Shown in pieces: positions 36,272 through 46,659 of a stretch of DNA of 64,000 nt. The notes under the pieces are model-generated. The model saw only the letters and a program-made list of their open reading frames with translations, made no database searches and was not told where the DNA came from. Source of the DNA: Reinekea thalattae (GTDB taxonomy: Bacteria; Pseudomonadota; Gammaproteobacteria; Pseudomonadales; Natronospirillaceae); NCBI RefSeq assembly GCF_008041945.1, contig NZ_VKAD01000001.1, forward strand, positions 1,612,001 to 1,676,000, given 5' to 3'. The translations under genes were made by a program, and so were the position numbers. The first letter of the stretch is position 1; each line of letters begins with the position of its first letter.

Positions 36272-39200
36272 GTGGCACAGCAAAAAAACATAAGCCAAAT
36301 TCTTTTAAAGCAAACATTGCCGATAACGCTGGTCATTGCGCTAGGCACGAGCATGGTCTTTGGCATGGGTATGATTTGGGCGATTAACACCAGTGCCGAT
36401 CATGCACACCAGGAAAACCTGAATCAGGCTCTTAGCAGCTACCATCAGGCCATTGCTGCCGAGTCCTCCCACCTTTACTCGATCGCCAGCAACCCTTTGA
36501 CATTACAGTCGCTAACCAACGTGCAGTCGCTAACCAAACTGCATCGCAACTATAACCTTTCGGTATTACACGCTACAGGGCCCTTTACTTCATCGGTGTC
36601 AATCTACTTGAAAGACGGCAGCCTATATTCGTCGACACTGAATTACAGCCTCGAAAATGCACCCGATATCGCCCTTACCCCTTGGTTCAACTACGTTATT
36701 GGCGCGCAGCAAACCTTTATTGAAACCACAAGTAACGGCCTATTAATCGCCGCTCCGATTATGCAGGCAAATGAATTACTCGGTGTCATTGTTTCCCAAA
36801 CCGTCAATTTAAAAGCTTTAATCAACATCCATTTAAATGACTACAACCTAGTTATCCTCGATCGTACGGAGAGGGTGCTTTACAGCACCAACACCGAGCT
36901 GTTCCCGCTTTACTCGACACAGTTAATTAGAGATAACGCCACTTGGCGAAAATCGATGTCGTTATCCGAAGGTGACCTCACCTTTGTCAGCTTTGAAAAG
37001 AAAAGCGTGCACCAAAAAAACCTTCTATTGCTGTATTTATTATTATTTAGTGGGGCAAGCTTTATATTCATTAGCGCCTTTGTTACCGCGAAAATTGCTG
37101 GCCGCGTCATTCGTGAAGCGATTACTGATTTCACTCTGGCCATAGAACATTTTGAGCAACACAAACAAATAGGCGCGCTAACCAAAAAAACCTACGACAT
37201 CAGCGAGCTCAGGCAGCTCAATGAGCGCTTTCAAGATTTATTAACCAAGCTTTTAGCCTCGAACCTCTCTAAGAATCGAGTATCAGCTATCTTAAACTCG
37301 CTTAATGATTTACTCGTCGTTTTCGACTTGGACGGTACGCCAGTAATCAGCAACCGTGCATTCGACGATTTCTTTACCAACAAAGAATTTTCACACAAAG
37401 ACATTTTTAGCTTTCTGTTTAATAACTTTGACAGCCCCAAGTCATTACTCAACATGACGCGACCATTGCCCAGTTTTGAAACAACTTATCAAACTGGCAC
37501 TCAGGGCGGCCGTCAAACCAATATTGTGCATTGGAGTAGAAGCCCAATGTTCGATGAGCAGGGAAATATTTTTGGCGCCATCTTCGTCGGCCAAGACATC
37601 ACCCACTCGAATGAACTTTCGACCAATATCGAACTTAAAAACGCTGCTATCGATGCTGCCGACTCCGGCATTCTAATTCTAGAAAATGAAGCACCCTTTA
37701 CTCGGGTTTGCTATGCCAATACCGCCTTTGAGCGCATCACTGGCATCAGTAGCCAGCTTATCTGCAATAAAGACCTGTCTTTGAAAGATTTTAAGCAGTT
37801 CGCCAATGCTCCTCTGGCTCGTATTCGCACAGCGATGATCGAGAAAAAATCCATTGTCGAAGTACTCAAGGTTCCGCTTAAAAACAACGACCAAAGCCAC
37901 GTAGAATTGGTTTTAAGCCCTATTCCAACAGATGGTCTTAAACAAAAAAGCTATTACCTTTGTATTCTAAAAGATGTCACCCAACAGCAGGTAAACTCCA
38001 ACCTGCTTATTTCTGCTAAAGAACAGGCAGAACAATCAGCTCGTTTAAAGTCAGAATTTCTTGCCAGCATGAGTCATGAAATACGAACTCCGATGAACGG
38101 TGTCATTGGCATGCTGGATATTTTACATGACACCCCACTGACGATGCAGCAACTCAACTATGTGCGTATTGCACAAGGCAGCGCCGACGCCTTGCTCAGT
38201 ATCATCAACGACATTCTCGACTTCTCTAAAATTGAAGCGGGCAAAGTCATACTCGATCACGCTGATTTTAATCTCTACGAAATGCTAGACAGCTTCATTG
38301 ACGGCATGGCTCAACAGGCGCAGCGCAAAGGCATTGAGCTAATCATTGATACGTTAAAAGTGCAGCACCATCAGGTCAAAGGAGACGCCGGCAGGGTACG
38401 GCAAATTCTGACTAATCTCGTCAGCAATGCGATTAAATTCACCGAACAGGGCTATGTGAAAATCCAGGTTGAATCGACTGATTTAGACGACCAGCTCTGC
38501 ACTCTGTTGGTTTCAGTCAGCGACACCGGCAAGGGGATTCCCGCAGACAGACAACATTCGTTATTCGACCCATTCATTCAGGTAGAAGCCAAAGATGCGG
38601 TCAAAGGAACCGGCCTTGGACTGGCCATTGTCAAACAGCTGGTTGAGAGCATGAACGGCCAAATCGAAGTGTTGAGCGAAGTCGGCCAAGGAAGTGAGTT
38701 TAAATTTAGTATTGAAATTGAAGCGACCAATCCACAACCAATACTTTCGACTGATCATATATCCGGTAAACGCATTCTATTGGTTGAAGACTGTGAGATG
38801 ACTCGACAAACCATAACCAACCAACTGAGCCACTGGGGTGCTAGCATCGTGACCATCGATTCGGCCGAGCAAGCAATCGACTATATCGAAACGCAGGATG
38901 ACAATATCGATTTAGCGCTCATCTCCTCAGAGATGAAACAGATGAGCGGTAAGGCGCTGGGCGTAAGGTTAGCCACAACACATCCCAAAGCGACCATAAA
39001 CCAGCGAGTGCTCATGACCCCGGTAAGCAAAGACCCGAACTTGGCGGGCATTTCACGCGCAGGTTTTAACAGTCACATCACCAAGCCAGTCAAAGCTAAA
39101 GATCTTGCCAATCTATTTAACAGCACGCTGAACAGCAGCGATGCAGTTTCAGTCAACGAGCCAATCAACGACACTAATGGCGAAGCAAACATGAGCAAGC

Positions 39201-39595
39201 AACAACGCATTCTCATTGTTGAAGACAATACAGTAAACCAAATGATTGCCCGCAAGTTTGTCGAAACGCTCGGCTTTGAAGCCGTAACGGTGGCAAACGG
39301 ACAGGAGGCTCTGGACACCCTAATTGCGCAATCCGAAAACCCAATCGACAGTCATTTCGACCTTATACTGATGGATTGCCAAATGCCGATTATGGACGGC
39401 TTTGAGGCGACCGATAAAATTCGCCAAGCCGCCGCTGGCGAAATGTTTAAAGACATCCCAATTATTGCCATGACCGCCAATGCAATGAAGGGCGACCGTG
39501 AACGCTGCATCGAGGTCGGCATGAACGACTACACTTCCAAGCCGCTCGATAAAGAGGATTTCCTCAGTACGATTCAACGCAACCTTCGCACCTAA
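36272..39595 (+). CDS. hybrid sensor histidine kinase with two receivers (first degenerate)
   Basis: This 1107-residue inner-membrane sensor starts at GTG with GAGG upstream. TM1 is about residues 15-35, followed by a periplasmic Cache-like domain (to about 245), TM2 about 247-268, two PAS regions (about 340-450 and 455-575), HisKA with SMSHEIRTPMNG (His about 603) and HATPase with NLVSNAIKF and DTGKGIP/GTGLGLAIV. Receiver 1 (833-950) has DLALISSEM where the phospho-Asp should be, so it is degenerate. Receiver 2 (978-1100) is intact: VEDNTVNQ, LILMDCQMPIMDG, TSKP. No Hpt domain or adjacent regulator is present. The signal is unknown. Confidence 0.92.
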   Translation: MAQQKNISQILLKQTLPITLVIALGTSMVFGMGMIWAINTSADHAHQENLNQALSSYHQAIAAESSHLYSIASNPLTLQSLTNVQSLTKLHRNYNLSVLHATGPFTSSVSIYLKDGSLYSSTLNYSLENAPDIALTPWFNYVIGAQQTFIETTSNGLLIAAPIMQANELLGVIVSQTVNLKALINIHLNDYNLVILDRTERVLYSTNTELFPLYSTQLIRDNATWRKSMSLSEGDLTFVSFEKKSVHQKNLLLLYLLLFSGASFIFISAFVTAKIAGRVIREAITDFTLAIEHFEQHKQIGALTKKTYDISELRQLNERFQDLLTKLLASNLSKNRVSAILNSLNDLLVVFDLDGTPVISNRAFDDFFTNKEFSHKDIFSFLFNNFDSPKSLLNMTRPLPSFETTYQTGTQGGRQTNIVHWSRSPMFDEQGNIFGAIFVGQDITHSNELSTNIELKNAAIDAADSGILILENEAPFTRVCYANTAFERITGISSQLICNKDLSLKDFKQFANAPLARIRTAMIEKKSIVEVLKVPLKNNDQSHVELVLSPIPTDGLKQKSYYLCILKDVTQQQVNSNLLISAKEQAEQSARLKSEFLASMSHEIRTPMNGVIGMLDILHDTPLTMQQLNYVRIAQGSADALLSIINDILDFSKIEAGKVILDHADFNLYEMLDSFIDGMAQQAQRKGIELIIDTLKVQHHQVKGDAGRVRQILTNLVSNAIKFTEQGYVKIQVESTDLDDQLCTLLVSVSDTGKGIPADRQHSLFDPFIQVEAKDAVKGTGLGLAIVKQLVESMNGQIEVLSEVGQGSEFKFSIEIEATNPQPILSTDHISGKRILLVEDCEMTRQTITNQLSHWGASIVTIDSAEQAIDYIETQDDNIDLALISSEMKQMSGKALGVRLATTHPKATINQRVLMTPVSKDPNLAGISRAGFNSHITKPVKAKDLANLFNSTLNSSDAVSVNEPINDTNGEANMSKQQRILIVEDNTVNQMIARKFVETLGFEAVTVANGQEALDTLIAQSENPIDSHFDLILMDCQMPIMDGFEATDKIRQAAAGEMFKDIPIIAMTANAMKGDRERCIEVGMNDYTSKPLDKEDFLSTIQRNLRT

Positions 39596-39757
39596 ACAGC
39601 CTCATTTACAATTCTCAAACGCCCAGTTACGCGCTAATGAATAAATTACAGTCATCAACGACTGGATTTTCCGTTACACTAAAACCAGTTGAGCGCGCGG
39701 TTTAAATGTCGTCATCTAGCGCTCGCAGTCAGCTTTTATTTTTTCGGAGTTGTTTCA

Positions 39758-41095
39758 TTGCCAGAAGAACGCACCCATTTAATTGACCATTTTAGTCAAT
39801 CTGATGCAGCCGATCAGGAAGTCCTGATTGGCCAGCGATTAGTACAAAAAGATTTTGAAAGTGTTGCGCTACTGCTTGAATCACTCCCCTTAGATCTTCG
39901 GCTATCAACCTGGCAACAGATTGCGCCAGAAAAACGCTTGGCAGTATTAATCGAGATGCGCAGCGACCCGCGTGAGCATCTATTCGATGACATGTCGCTC
40001 GCGGAGTTAGACGCGCTCTTTGAAGGCATTGAACCGAGCGAACTGGTTGAGCTGTCCGAATCACTGCCGGAGCGCATTATCGACCGAGCGCTCAATGCCA
40101 TGGATTTGGAGCAACGTAAGTTTTTCCAAGTGGCACAGCAGTACTCAGATCAACAAGCCGGCCACTGGATTAACCAAGACTTCTTAGTACTACCGCAAAA
40201 CGCCAAAGTTCGAGATGCTCTTCGATTACTTCGACGTAATCTGGAAAGCTATACGGATAGCGTTTTCTTAGTCGACCGACTTGGGCATTTTATTGCCGCG
40301 GTTAAAATATCTGCAGCCATTGGCGCTCCCGATCACACGCCGCTATCAGACATCAATGAAGACAGCTTTACCACCCTAGCGGCCACTGACAACATTGTCG
40401 ATGCAGCAATCAAAGTACAAAACAGTCAGTTTGCCTCGTTGCCCGTCGTTGACGACCGCAACATTCTGATTGGCCGTATTGATATTGGCTCGGCCTGCGA
40501 CATCGTCAACAATAACTACGAACGCCAAATTATGGCGAGCGCGGGTATGGATGAAGACGAAGATTTATTCGCACCTGCACTGGTTAGTGCTAAAAAACGT
40601 GCGCTTTGGTTAGGCATCAACCTACTGACGGCCTTTGCAGCCTCATGGTTTATCGGCCTATTTGAAGCAACTTTGCAACAGGTTGTCGTACTTGCGGTAC
40701 TGATGCCTATTGTTGCCAGTATGGGCGGTATTGCTGGCAGCCAAACGCTAACACTGATCATTCGCGGTATTGCTTTAGATCAGGTCAGCCGAGCCAACCA
40801 AAAGGCTTTATTTAAAAAAGAAATTCGAGTCGGCAGCATCAACGGCATCGCTTGGTCGATTATTATTGGCGTTGTGGTTAGTTTTTGGTTTCACAGCCCG
40901 ATGATCGGTCTAGTTATTTGTTTAGCCATCTTGGTTAATATTCTAGCCTCCGCTGCTGCCGGCGTGATCATCCCAATTGTGCTGAATAAAATAAAATTCG
41001 ACCCTGCACTTTCTGGCTCTGTCATCCTAACGACAGTGACTGACATTATCGGCTTTGTCACCTTTCTTGGCTTAGGCAGTATTATTCTGACCTAA
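39758..41095 (+). CDS. mgtE: magnesium transporter MgtE
   Basis: This 445-residue Mg2+ channel/transporter starts at a TTG at 39758, where CGGAG lies eight bases upstream. The open frame to 39689 lacks homology. It has an N-terminal MgtE helical domain (about 10-115), two CBS domains (about 120-240) that sense Mg2+, then five TM helices. VLAVLMPIVASMGGIAGSQTLTLIIRGIAL and DPALSGSVILTTVTDIIGF are the pore motifs. I recognise no M-box riboswitch in the 160-bp leader. Confidence 0.94.
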   Translation: MPEERTHLIDHFSQSDAADQEVLIGQRLVQKDFESVALLLESLPLDLRLSTWQQIAPEKRLAVLIEMRSDPREHLFDDMSLAELDALFEGIEPSELVELSESLPERIIDRALNAMDLEQRKFFQVAQQYSDQQAGHWINQDFLVLPQNAKVRDALRLLRRNLESYTDSVFLVDRLGHFIAAVKISAAIGAPDHTPLSDINEDSFTTLAATDNIVDAAIKVQNSQFASLPVVDDRNILIGRIDIGSACDIVNNNYERQIMASAGMDEDEDLFAPALVSAKKRALWLGINLLTAFAASWFIGLFEATLQQVVVLAVLMPIVASMGGIAGSQTLTLIIRGIALDQVSRANQKALFKKEIRVGSINGIAWSIIIGVVVSFWFHSPMIGLVICLAILVNILASAAAGVIIPIVLNKIKFDPALSGSVILTTVTDIIGFVTFLGLGSIILT

Positions 41096-41148
41096 GCCTA
41101 ACTCGCTTTACCTAACATAACGACCTGTACCAAAAATCCGCAGCATAT

Positions 41149-41550
41149 TTAAGGCGTTAATGAGCGGTCATGACCATAAGCCAATAGGTAACTAGCTAAC
41201 ACCAACGTGATCGTTCCAATTAATTGCGGCAACCAAAATAATAACGACGGCATCGCCCACTGGGTATTTAAAAAACCGCAAACCAAGCCAAGCAACATAG
41301 CCAACCACTTAGTCTGAAAGGACTCATTTAACAAAGGCTTTCCAGCCAAATCAAAGGTGATTAAGAAGGTCGCCACCAAACCAACGATAAACCCGAGCGT
41401 CAGCAATAGAATCGATGTCGGGTTTAAACCCTCAACATTCATACCTGAAAATAGCGTGTGGTAACTCACCACGACACAGGTCATTAATGTCACTAAACTA
41501 GGAAAAAATACGATGAGAGAATAGAGATAAAACAACTTCCGAGACAGCAT
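41149..41550 (-). CDS. unknown four-TM membrane protein
   Basis: This 133-residue protein has four hydrophobic segments (about residues 8-32, 45-68, 82-97, 103-124) and few charges. It has no family motif I recognise. AAAGGG lies about ten bases before the ATG. It is convergent with mgtE and on the same strand as the MCP gene, 210 bp downstream of it. It is likely a real gene because of length and codon pattern, but its function is unknown. Confidence 0.6.
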   Translation of the reverse strand: MLSRKLFYLYSLIVFFPSLVTLMTCVVVSYHTLFSGMNVEGLNPTSILLLTLGFIVGLVATFLITFDLAGKPLLNESFQTKWLAMLLGLVCGFLNTQWAMPSLLFWLPQLIGTITLVLASYLLAYGHDRSLTP

Positions 41551-41760
41551 AGATGAAACCCTTTAACAGTCTTTATTTTTATTAATTGGGGTCAGCTTAT
41601 TCTGCAAACTTTATAATTTATTATGTTCACAACAAGCCTTATAAGGTTAAATAATGCCAGAGGTGACAACGAAACCGCAATGAATATTATCAAGCGATCA
41701 CGTTCGCTACCGAGCGATTAAATGCATAGCATCAGCCAACCAAAAGGCTTTTAACCTCGA

Positions 41761-43377
41761 CTAAAAGACTTTTAACTTAGCCGCCAACTCACTAAAGCTC
41801 TTAGCCTGTAGAGACAACGCTTTACTGAATCGGTCCGATTGTTCTGAATTACTGGTCAACAGACGTGCTAGCTCCTTCGATTCTGACGTAACATCAATAA
41901 CATCTTGATAACGCCCAGCCTGAGTTTCTGTAGCAGTATTGATGTTTTGGCTCATTTGATCGAGCTCGTTAATCGACGTGAAAATTTTGCGTAGCGCCTC
42001 AATGGCTTGCTTACTGGCCTCGGCGTTTTCCGATGCCTGCTCTTGGTTTTGGGTAATAAGATCAACCGTACTGCGGGCGCGTTCCTGTAAGTTTTGAATC
42101 ATGGTTTCAATTTGGCTGGCCGACTCTTGCGTTCGCGAGGCAAGGGTTCTCACTTCATCCGCGACAACGGCAAAGCCTCGACCCTGTTCACCTGCTCTGG
42201 CCGCTTCAATAGCCGCATTCAGTGCCAGCAGGTTAGTTTGCTCTGCAATACCTTGAATCACCGCCATCACTTCATTAATTTTATTGCTGCTTTCGGCTAA
42301 CTCATTCACTGTACCTTTTGCATCGTTCATTCTTTTCGCCAGTTGAAGTGACGAGCCGAGCGAACGCTCCAAGAGTTTATCACCGTTCTGAGCTTGAATT
42401 TTTACTTCCGCCGAAACGCCAGACGCTTGCGACGCTTCAACAGCGACAGTTTGCCCCAACGCCGTTAACTCATCGATAGCGTCAACAACCGTACCTGTTC
42501 CTTCCGCCTGTTTTGCCGACTGCTTACGAACATCGTCTGTAGAATAAGCCAGTGCATGTGCGTACGCCGAAACACGCATACCGGCAGATGTTATTTCTCG
42601 CAGCGACTCACCCAGTTGCTTAACAATGGCACCCGCGGCATCTGAGATATCGCCAAATTCATCACTATGACGCTTTTTAATAATTCGGGAAAAATCACCC
42701 TTAGCAATCGTCTGTAATTCTTTCGACAAGTAACGTGCAGGCGAAACAATACGACGCTGACTGACGATCATCAACAAACCTAAAATGGTCAAAAAGCAGA
42801 TAAAAAAGATATAAACCAATTTATTATTCAGCTCGATATCGGCTAGCTCATGCTCGATGTCTTCGGCAATTTTTTTATCTAGCATATCCAAAACACTATC
42901 AAGCTTTACGTGCATGGCGGATATTTTTTCTTCAAATGCGGGCACTAAAGCGCTACCTGCTTCTGGTCCTTCACTGATAAAGGTTTCTACCATTGCGGCA
43001 CCGGTTTTGTATTGATCTTCAAAAAGAGGCAACAACTGTTGATAAACTGTTTTGTATTCTGGTTCCAAGCGCATCAGTTCGTCGATTGTTTCGCGAAAGT
43101 GCTGTGCAGCCTGCTCGGCTTTCTGTAAATTGCTCTCAACGATGCTGGCGTTATCTCCGGCGGCACTGGCACCAAACAGCCACTGATCGGTTTCACCTGC
43201 GTATTCTTTTGCCTCGTGGACATTTTCAATAGTCGGTATCAACACATTAGCATTATAAATCAGATCATTTCGGAGCTTATGCCCCTGACTGATCATCAAC
43301 CCTCCTTGAACCATAATGATGATTAAAAAAGATGCCGACAACATCATCAATAACTGAGATACTCGAATTGCTTTCAT
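41761..43377 (-). CDS. methyl-accepting chemotaxis protein with helical-bundle sensor
   Basis: This 538-residue receptor has TM1 at about 9-30, a helical periplasmic domain of about 155 residues (30-185, four-helix-bundle type), TM2 about 187-207, HAMP (about 208-262) and a signalling domain with the tip [20 protein letters not shown] followed by [18 protein letters not shown]. The ligand is unknown. There is no C-terminal CheR-tethering pentapeptide (it ends AAKLKVF). It is a single gene. A weak FliA-like sequence upstream is not convincing. Confidence 0.93.
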   Translation of the reverse strand: MKAIRVSQLLMMLSASFLIIIMVQGGLMISQGHKLRNDLIYNANVLIPTIENVHEAKEYAGETDQWLFGASAAGDNASIVESNLQKAEQAAQHFRETIDELMRLEPEYKTVYQQLLPLFEDQYKTGAAMVETFISEGPEAGSALVPAFEEKISAMHVKLDSVLDMLDKKIAEDIEHELADIELNNKLVYIFFICFLTILGLLMIVSQRRIVSPARYLSKELQTIAKGDFSRIIKKRHSDEFGDISDAAGAIVKQLGESLREITSAGMRVSAYAHALAYSTDDVRKQSAKQAEGTGTVVDAIDELTALGQTVAVEASQASGVSAEVKIQAQNGDKLLERSLGSSLQLAKRMNDAKGTVNELAESSNKINEVMAVIQGIAEQTNLLALNAAIEAARAGEQGRGFAVVADEVRTLASRTQESASQIETMIQNLQERARSTVDLITQNQEQASENAEASKQAIEALRKIFTSINELDQMSQNINTATETQAGRYQDVIDVTSESKELARLLTSNSEQSDRFSKALSLQAKSFSELAAKLKVF

Positions 43378-43756
43378 GCTGCTACCTAACAGTAAATAAA
43401 TGGGTTAGCCTCAGCGTAGATGACAATTTTGACCAGCACCAAGCTAAACACTGGCAACTTTTATCGCGTTTAAGAATATAAAAAATACTATTTTTATCAT
43501 TTCGATATATTGAATTTTTTTTGTGCCATCGCTGTGAGCAAGTTAACGCTTTAGCCAGGAAAAACTAAAGTTTGCTATAGCATCGAATCACGACAATGAT
43601 GGCCGTCGCTTCGTTCATTCATCAAAACATCACCCGACAAGTTCAGTTAAGCTGTACTGCATCATAAAAAAATAACTTCAGCTTGTTAGACTGTAGCTGA
43701 CGATCACACTCACCAATCAATGACAAAAAAATCAGTGATTACATTAGGAGCCAGCC
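43378..43756. other. spacer between MCP and acetyltransferase genes
   Basis: This is a 379-bp AT-rich divergent spacer. It holds a 9-bp imperfect inverted repeat AATCAATGA/TCAGTGATT with an A-rich loop (43715-43740) just before the AGGAG of the acetyltransferase gene. I see no gene or clear promoter otherwise. Confidence 0.45.
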
Positions 43757-44206
43757 ATGATTGAGCACTGCTCAGAAGAAAACCAACAACAGTGGCTTGC
43801 ACTGCGTTGTGAACTATGGCCAGACGATTCGCCAGAAGACCACCAGCTTGATATCGATAATTTATTGGCGGAACCAGAGCAGTTTGTACAAGCCATTTTT
43901 CGCTTAAGTGACGATCAAGCGGTAGGTTTTATCGAAGCATCCATCCGCTCAGAATACGTTAACGGCACGTCAACAACGCCGATCGTTTTTTTAGAGGGTA
44001 TCTACGTTAAAGAAAGTCATCGAGGCTACGGCATCGCTAAAAAATTGCTGCAATTTATTACCGAGTGGGCGTTAGATAACGGCTTTACTGAACTGGCCTC
44101 GGATGCGCTGGTCAGCAACAGGTCGGCACAGCAGTTCCACCAAGGCTTAGGCTTTGAAGAAACCGAGCGAGTCGTCTTTTACTGTAAATCGCTGCTCGAT
44201 GATTAA
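43757..44206 (+). CDS. AAC(6')-I-like GNAT acetyltransferase
   Basis: This 149-residue protein uses acetyl-CoA. It resembles the chromosomal aminoglycoside 6'-N-acetyltransferase group in several family-specific places: WLALRCELWPDDS near the N-terminus, GFIEASIRSEYVNGT, VFLEGIYVKESHRGYGIAKK (the CoA-binding loop) and ELASDALVSNRSAQQFHQ, then GFEETERVVFYCK. It has a good AGGAG ribosome binding site. The natural substrate may not be an aminoglycoside. No mobile element is near, so it looks intrinsic. Confidence 0.85.
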   Translation: MIEHCSEENQQQWLALRCELWPDDSPEDHQLDIDNLLAEPEQFVQAIFRLSDDQAVGFIEASIRSEYVNGTSTTPIVFLEGIYVKESHRGYGIAKKLLQFITEWALDNGFTELASDALVSNRSAQQFHQGLGFEETERVVFYCKSLLDD

Positions 44207-44304
44207 CCGAAGGCGCAGGCCTTCGCCTTGACTGCATTGATGGTTTCTTCGAAGCGTCACATTATTAAGGCATATTAGCGGGTTCACACTTACATCTGCT
44301 CATT

Positions 44305-45498
44305 ATGCCAGCTCAAACCAAATCGTCGCTCAGAGTATTTTTTACTTTTTTAAAACTCGGTTTAACCTCCTTTGGCGGCCCCATCGCGCACATCGGTTAC
44401 TTTCACAAAGAGCTAATCGAAAAACAAAAGTGGCTAAGCGACGCTCAATTTGCGCAGCTCTTTTCTATCTGCCAATTCTTACCCGGGCCAGCAAGCAGTC
44501 AACTAGGCTTTATATTAGGCTATCAACGTGCCGGTTTACGGGGTGCTCTTGCTGCGTTTATCGCCTTTACCTTGCCCTCGGCACTGGCCTTAATCTTCTT
44601 AGCCCAATACTTACCCTACCTTTCAACAGCCGCTGGGCAACTTGTTATTCAGGGGCTTAAACTGGTTGCTGTCATTGTCGTCGCTGATGCCATCTTAAGC
44701 ATGGGCAAAAAGTTATGCCCCGACTGGCCACGACGAATACTAGCGATCCTTGCCTGTCTTGTTTTAGTTATATTTAGTAGTGCTCTGAGCCAACTGGCTG
44801 TCATCTTAGTAGCAGCATTGGCAGGCATGTGGCTATGCCGCCCAGAAGCAAAGCAAGCGCCATCCGAACTGGGTATCGCCATACCAGCAACCGTCAGCTA
44901 TGTTAGCGCCATTAGCTTTGTAAGCTTGTTGATCATCGCACTATTGCCGCCAATGCAATCCACATTATTAGCCAGCTTACAGTCGTTTTATTATGCGGGT
45001 GCGCTCGTCTTTGGCGGTGGTCACGTCGTCTTGCCGTTACTTGAGCAAGCCTTTGTAGCGCCTGGCCTGATCAGCCAACAAGAATTTTTAGTCGGTTACG
45101 GCGCAGCCCAAACCGTTCCGGGGCCTTTATTTTCAATTGCAGGCTACATTGGTGCTCTCATACCTTCTGACTCACCGCTGTTATTTGCCGCGCTTGCTCT
45201 GTGCTTGATGTTTTTGCCTGGCTTTTTATTAGTCTTAGCGGTTCTGCCATTATGGCCTCGCTTACAAACCGCGAAACGCACGCAGCGAGCTATTGCCGGC
45301 GTCAACGCAGCTGTTGTTGGTATTTTATTAGCCGCGTTTTTAGGCCCGATGACTCAACTTATAGCGCATTCACCCAGCGACATCATCATTAGCCTGATCG
45401 GTTTTGGCTTACTGAATCGTTTCAAAATATCGGTATTATGGATTGCCTGTTGGTGTATTTTTAGCCAAGTTGTTAAGCTAGGGTTAATGCCTATGTAA
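44305..45498 (+). CDS. chrA: chromate transporter, ChrA family (two-domain)
   Basis: This 397-residue inner-membrane protein has two tandem CHR domains. The first has FLKLGLTSFGGPIAHIGYF and FLPGPASSQLGFILGYQRAG; the second has YYAGALVFGGGHVVLPLLE and AAQTVPGPLFSIAGYIGA. These are the hallmark FGGP and PGP motifs. The family exports chromate; many members are not proven to do so. It is 98 bp after the acetyltransferase gene, with no chrB-like regulator nearby. Confidence 0.93.
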   Translation: MPAQTKSSLRVFFTFLKLGLTSFGGPIAHIGYFHKELIEKQKWLSDAQFAQLFSICQFLPGPASSQLGFILGYQRAGLRGALAAFIAFTLPSALALIFLAQYLPYLSTAAGQLVIQGLKLVAVIVVADAILSMGKKLCPDWPRRILAILACLVLVIFSSALSQLAVILVAALAGMWLCRPEAKQAPSELGIAIPATVSYVSAISFVSLLIIALLPPMQSTLLASLQSFYYAGALVFGGGHVVLPLLEQAFVAPGLISQQEFLVGYGAAQTVPGPLFSIAGYIGALIPSDSPLLFAALALCLMFLPGFLLVLAVLPLWPRLQTAKRTQRAIAGVNAAVVGILLAAFLGPMTQLIAHSPSDIIISLIGFGLLNRFKISVLWIACWCIFSQVVKLGLMPM

Positions 45499-45531
45499 TA
45501 TTTTTGTCTCGCACCATCTTGGCCTAATAGT

Positions 45532-45607
45532 TCGTTGGTCTAACACTGTGTCAACTAAGTACTATGCTAACCAACGACTATGTTAACCTAGCTCTACCTT
45601 GGTTAAC
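45532..45607. repeat. two successive inverted repeats after chrA
   Basis: TCGTTGGT (45532-45539)/ACCAACGA (45570-45577) and GTTAACC (45582-45588)/GGTTAAC (45601-45607) are perfect complements in tandem. They may form mRNA hairpins after chrA or operators for the lipoprotein operon. There is no T-run. Confidence 0.4.
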
Positions 45608-45688
45608 GATACATGCTAATACTGGACTCACTCTGATAAACAGATTATTTATTAGAGCCATTCATTCATTTTGATTTTGATAGAGCGC

Positions 45689-46657
45689 ATGATGAAACTA
45701 CAACTTATCTCATTAACGATCGTATCAGCACTCCTAGCCGGCTGTGCAACTGGCCCAGTGACTCACTCACAAATTGAATCGCCATACAGCGAAGCAGAGC
45801 AACTTGCCGCGCAATCTGCAGTTAACGCGAGCAGTGACCAGCTGGCACTGAAACGGAAAATCGCGGTAGCGCGTCTATCAAATGAAACCACTTATGGTAA
45901 GGGTTTACTCAGCGGCAGTGACGGTTCAGATAGCGCTGAGAAAATCAGCGATATGTTTATTCAAAGCCTGACTAACTCCGGCAACTACTTAATTTTTGAA
46001 CGCCGAGACATTGAGTTACTAGAATCAGAGGCCCAGTTCTCTGGCTTGGATCAAGACTTCGTGGGTGTCGATACTTTAGTGATTGGTTCTTTAACTGAAT
46101 TTGGCCGCAGCACCACCGGCACATCAGGTTTTTTCTCTTCAACAAAGAAACAACAGGCTACCGCCACCATTGCATTACGCCTTGTTGATGTTGCTAGCGG
46201 CCAAGTGATTCACTCACTTCGCGGCTCCGGTATAGCCTCAACAGAAACCCAAAGCACCCTCGGTTTTGGCTCGGTAGCATCCTATGACGGCTCTATTAAT
46301 GACCGAGCTATTGGCACCGCAGTTAATGCGGCGGTTGGTAAGCTCGATCAATATATGCTGCAAAAACCTTGGTCAGCCGATGTGCTCGACATAGACGACG
46401 GCCTGATTTTTATCAGCGGTGGTCAATCTCAAGGTTTATTCGAAGGTCTGAAGCTAGCGATCTATACCAAAGGAAAACAGGTGAAATCGGCAACCGCCGG
46501 CACGACAATTACATTGCCTGGACAACAGATTGCAACCGCCGAAGTGATACAGTTATTCGGTGATACAGAACTGACTGAAGGCGCAATCCTTCGGCCTCTA
46601 ACTGGCAACATCAACGGCCTCAACCCAGCAGACCTTAGAGTCATAGAGGGAGACTAA
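45689..46657 (+). CDS. CsgG-family outer-membrane lipoprotein
   Basis: This protein of about 322 residues has a signal peptide and lipobox LLAGC (start chosen at ATG 45689 or 45692). It contains the CsgG-type domain: KIAVARLSNETTYGKG, MFIQSLTNSGNYLIFERRDIE, DTLVIGSLTEFGRS. Relatives form secretion pores (curli CsgG, HfaB) or act as periplasmic lipoproteins. No curli genes lie near. It begins an operon of four lipoprotein genes, being followed three bases later by a small lipoprotein and then DUF4810 and DUF799 genes, as in the Neisseria NMB1164-1163-1162 cluster. Confidence 0.88.
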   Translation: MMKLQLISLTIVSALLAGCATGPVTHSQIESPYSEAEQLAAQSAVNASSDQLALKRKIAVARLSNETTYGKGLLSGSDGSDSAEKISDMFIQSLTNSGNYLIFERRDIELLESEAQFSGLDQDFVGVDTLVIGSLTEFGRSTTGTSGFFSSTKKQQATATIALRLVDVASGQVIHSLRGSGIASTETQSTLGFGSVASYDGSINDRAIGTAVNAAVGKLDQYMLQKPWSADVLDIDDGLIFISGGQSQGLFEGLKLAIYTKGKQVKSATAGTTITLPGQQIATAEVIQLFGDTELTEGAILRPLTGNINGLNPADLRVIEGD

Positions 46658-46659
46658 TT

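Noticed and set aside
43378-43500. FliA (sigma-28) promoter before the MCP gene at 41.8-43.4 kb
   Set aside because: Best candidate matches the -10 in only about five of eight positions; not supportable.
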